Shown: in pieces, positions 4,910-5,757 of the stretch | Position numbering within the stretch: position 1 is the stretch's first letter | How the letters are laid out: the number at the start of each line of letters is the position of its first letter | Source of the DNA: Candidatus Caldarchaeum sp. | Lineage (GTDB): Archaea; Thermoproteota; Nitrososphaeria_A; Caldarchaeales; Caldarchaeaceae | Direction: 5' to 3' | Assembly (NCBI GenBank): GCA_025054795.1 | Contig: JANWZU010000138.1 | Coordinates: 1 to 5,757 of the forward strand | DNA: 5,757 nt | Translations under genes and position numbers: made by a program | Notes under the pieces: model-generated | Databases searched by the model: none | Seen by the model: only the letters and a program-made list of their open reading frames with translations | What the model was told of the DNA's origin: nothing

Positions 4910-5757
4910 ATGCTGTCAACCAATCTGTTAGCCGCATGCGTGGCAGCGGCCCTAACATCAATCGCCCTAATCCCGTTGAGTAAAGCTGTCTCCAAAAAAA
5001 CCGGATGCATGGGAATCGATGTGCACAAAACCCCCTCCTACCCTGTTCCGAAGCTCGGAGGGCTGATAGTCGTCGGTGGGGTGATGGCTGGATACGGAGT
5101 AGCCTCCCCATACTTGGATAACACAACTCTTGCCTTCTACTTCTCAACAGCGTTAGCTGCATTCATAGGTTTGTACGAAGACTTTAGAGAGGTCAACCCT
5201 ATCCTAAAACCTATGCTGCTTGCGCTGGCCGGGGTTCCTGTTCTGTTCTTCGGAACGTATTCACCCAACCCAGTGATTCCGTTCGTCGGAAACGCAAGGC
5301 TAACAATAGTATACCCGCTGCTGGTGCTCATAGGCTACGCAGTAGTCTGCAACGCAGTCAACAGCATAGATGTTTTGAACGGCTCTCTCGCCTACACAAC
5401 CCTAGCCGCACTCATCCCGCTATCTCTAGCATCCCTGCTGGAAGCCAAAACCGAAACTCTGGCTCTTTGCCTAGTTCTAGCTGTCTCTCTAACCGTCTTC
5501 CTCAGCGTAAACAAATACCCTTCAAAAGTCTTCGCTGGAAACGTAGGCAGCCTCTTCATAGGCGCTGCCCTTACATTCATCACAATCACCGGCAGGCTTG
5601 AAGTCCTAGCCATAGTCGCCTTGATTCCCCAGATAATGAACGAGTTCCACATCATATTCAGCATGCGTGGTCTAAAAAGCGCCAAGAACAGCGTTAAAAG
5701 GCCGGTGCTGGTGGAGAATGGAAAAATAAAGGCGAGCAGGGAGAGAGAAGCTCCCAT
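4910..5757 (+). CDS. Alg7/DPAGT1-like GlcNAc-1-phosphate transferase (partial, 3' end outside)
   Basis: The 282 visible codons encode a polytopic membrane protein of the MraY/WecA/DPAGT1 superfamily, which moves a sugar-1-phosphate from a UDP-sugar onto a polyprenyl phosphate. Motifs in order are GIDVHKTPSYPVPKLGG (35-51), GLYEDF (87-92, where most members have two aspartates), NAVNSIDVLNG (148-158, the metal/nucleotide loop) and KYPSKVFAGNVGSLFIG (202-218). After the last visible membrane helix, PQIMNEFHIIF is followed by KRPVLVENGKIKAS (263-276). That tail resembles the PQ...N and HR-x-P...GK segments of human DPAGT1 more than bacterial MraY, so the eukaryote-like Alg7/AglH branch of N-glycosylation is favoured. 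N211 occupies the site that is Asp (D252) in DPAGT1, a magnesium ligand. The ATG at 4910 is the first possible start after an in-frame TAA at 4877. No stop occurs before the window ends. Confidence 0.9.
   Translation, partial: MLSTNLLAACVAAALTSIALIPLSKAVSKKTGCMGIDVHKTPSYPVPKLGGLIVVGGVMAGYGVASPYLDNTTLAFYFSTALAAFIGLYEDFREVNPILKPMLLALAGVPVLFFGTYSPNPVIPFVGNARLTIVYPLLVLIGYAVVCNAVNSIDVLNGSLAYTTLAALIPLSLASLLEAKTETLALCLVLAVSLTVFLSVNKYPSKVFAGNVGSLFIGAALTFITITGRLEVLAIVALIPQIMNEFHIIFSMRGLKSAKNSVKRPVLVENGKIKASREREAP

Noticed and set aside
5137..5757. Long minus-strand open frames at 5137-5331 and 5392-5757
   Set aside because: They are shadows of the plus-strand phosphotransferase gene, which has the family motifs and continuous coding from 4910 to the window edge.
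1..5757. CRISPR array, insertion sequence or integration site
   Set aside because: No spaced direct repeats, transposase motifs or duplicated tRNA end were seen. The tRNA-Arg 3' end has no second copy that I can find in the window.

Overview
The window looks archaeal, most likely from a thermophilic member of the Thermoproteota/TACK group. A relative of Caldiarchaeum or the deep Thaumarchaeota is a guess. Evidence for Archaea: a geranylgeranyl-reductase-family flavoprotein, the archaeal two-zinc ribbon protein family, an archaeal-type 23S rRNA 5' end, a tRNA without an encoded CCA, TATA boxes about 25 bp before starts with little or no leader, and frequent GTG/TTG starts. The almost pure G/C acceptor stem of the tRNA fits a thermophile.

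Layout. Bases 1-220 are the 5' end of a 23S rRNA gene on the minus strand, running off the left edge. Its leader and TATA elements fill 221-373, and no 16S gene precedes it. Upstream on the same strand lie a small zinc-ribbon protein (374-559) and a geranylgeranyl reductase homologue (590-1717), probably one transcript. A 47-bp gap with one AT-rich element separates the reductase from a divergent acylphosphatase (1765-2040). This abuts a convergent tRNA-Arg(CCU) (2044-2118, minus).

The right half looks like a small protein-glycosylation locus. A 518-residue secreted-then-anchored membrane protein (2212-3768, plus) has a signal peptide, a beta-rich outside domain, one membrane helix and a cytoplasmic domain of four predicted helices. 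This is the layout of ribophorin I (OST1), a subunit of the eukaryotic oligosaccharyltransferase. Its end overlaps by 17 bp the end of a convergent DUF354-type GT-B glycosyltransferase gene (3752-4822, minus). Divergent from that is a polytopic GlcNAc-1-phosphate transferase of the Alg7/DPAGT1/MraY superfamily (4910 to beyond 5757, plus), which is open at the right edge.

Working model (inference): the Alg7-like enzyme loads the first sugar phosphate onto a polyprenyl phosphate, the DUF354 enzyme may add a later sugar in the manner of MurG or Alg13/14, and the ribophorin-I-like protein may assist glycan transfer by an oligosaccharyltransferase encoded elsewhere. The reductase may saturate the isoprenoid chains of membrane lipids or of the glycan carrier.
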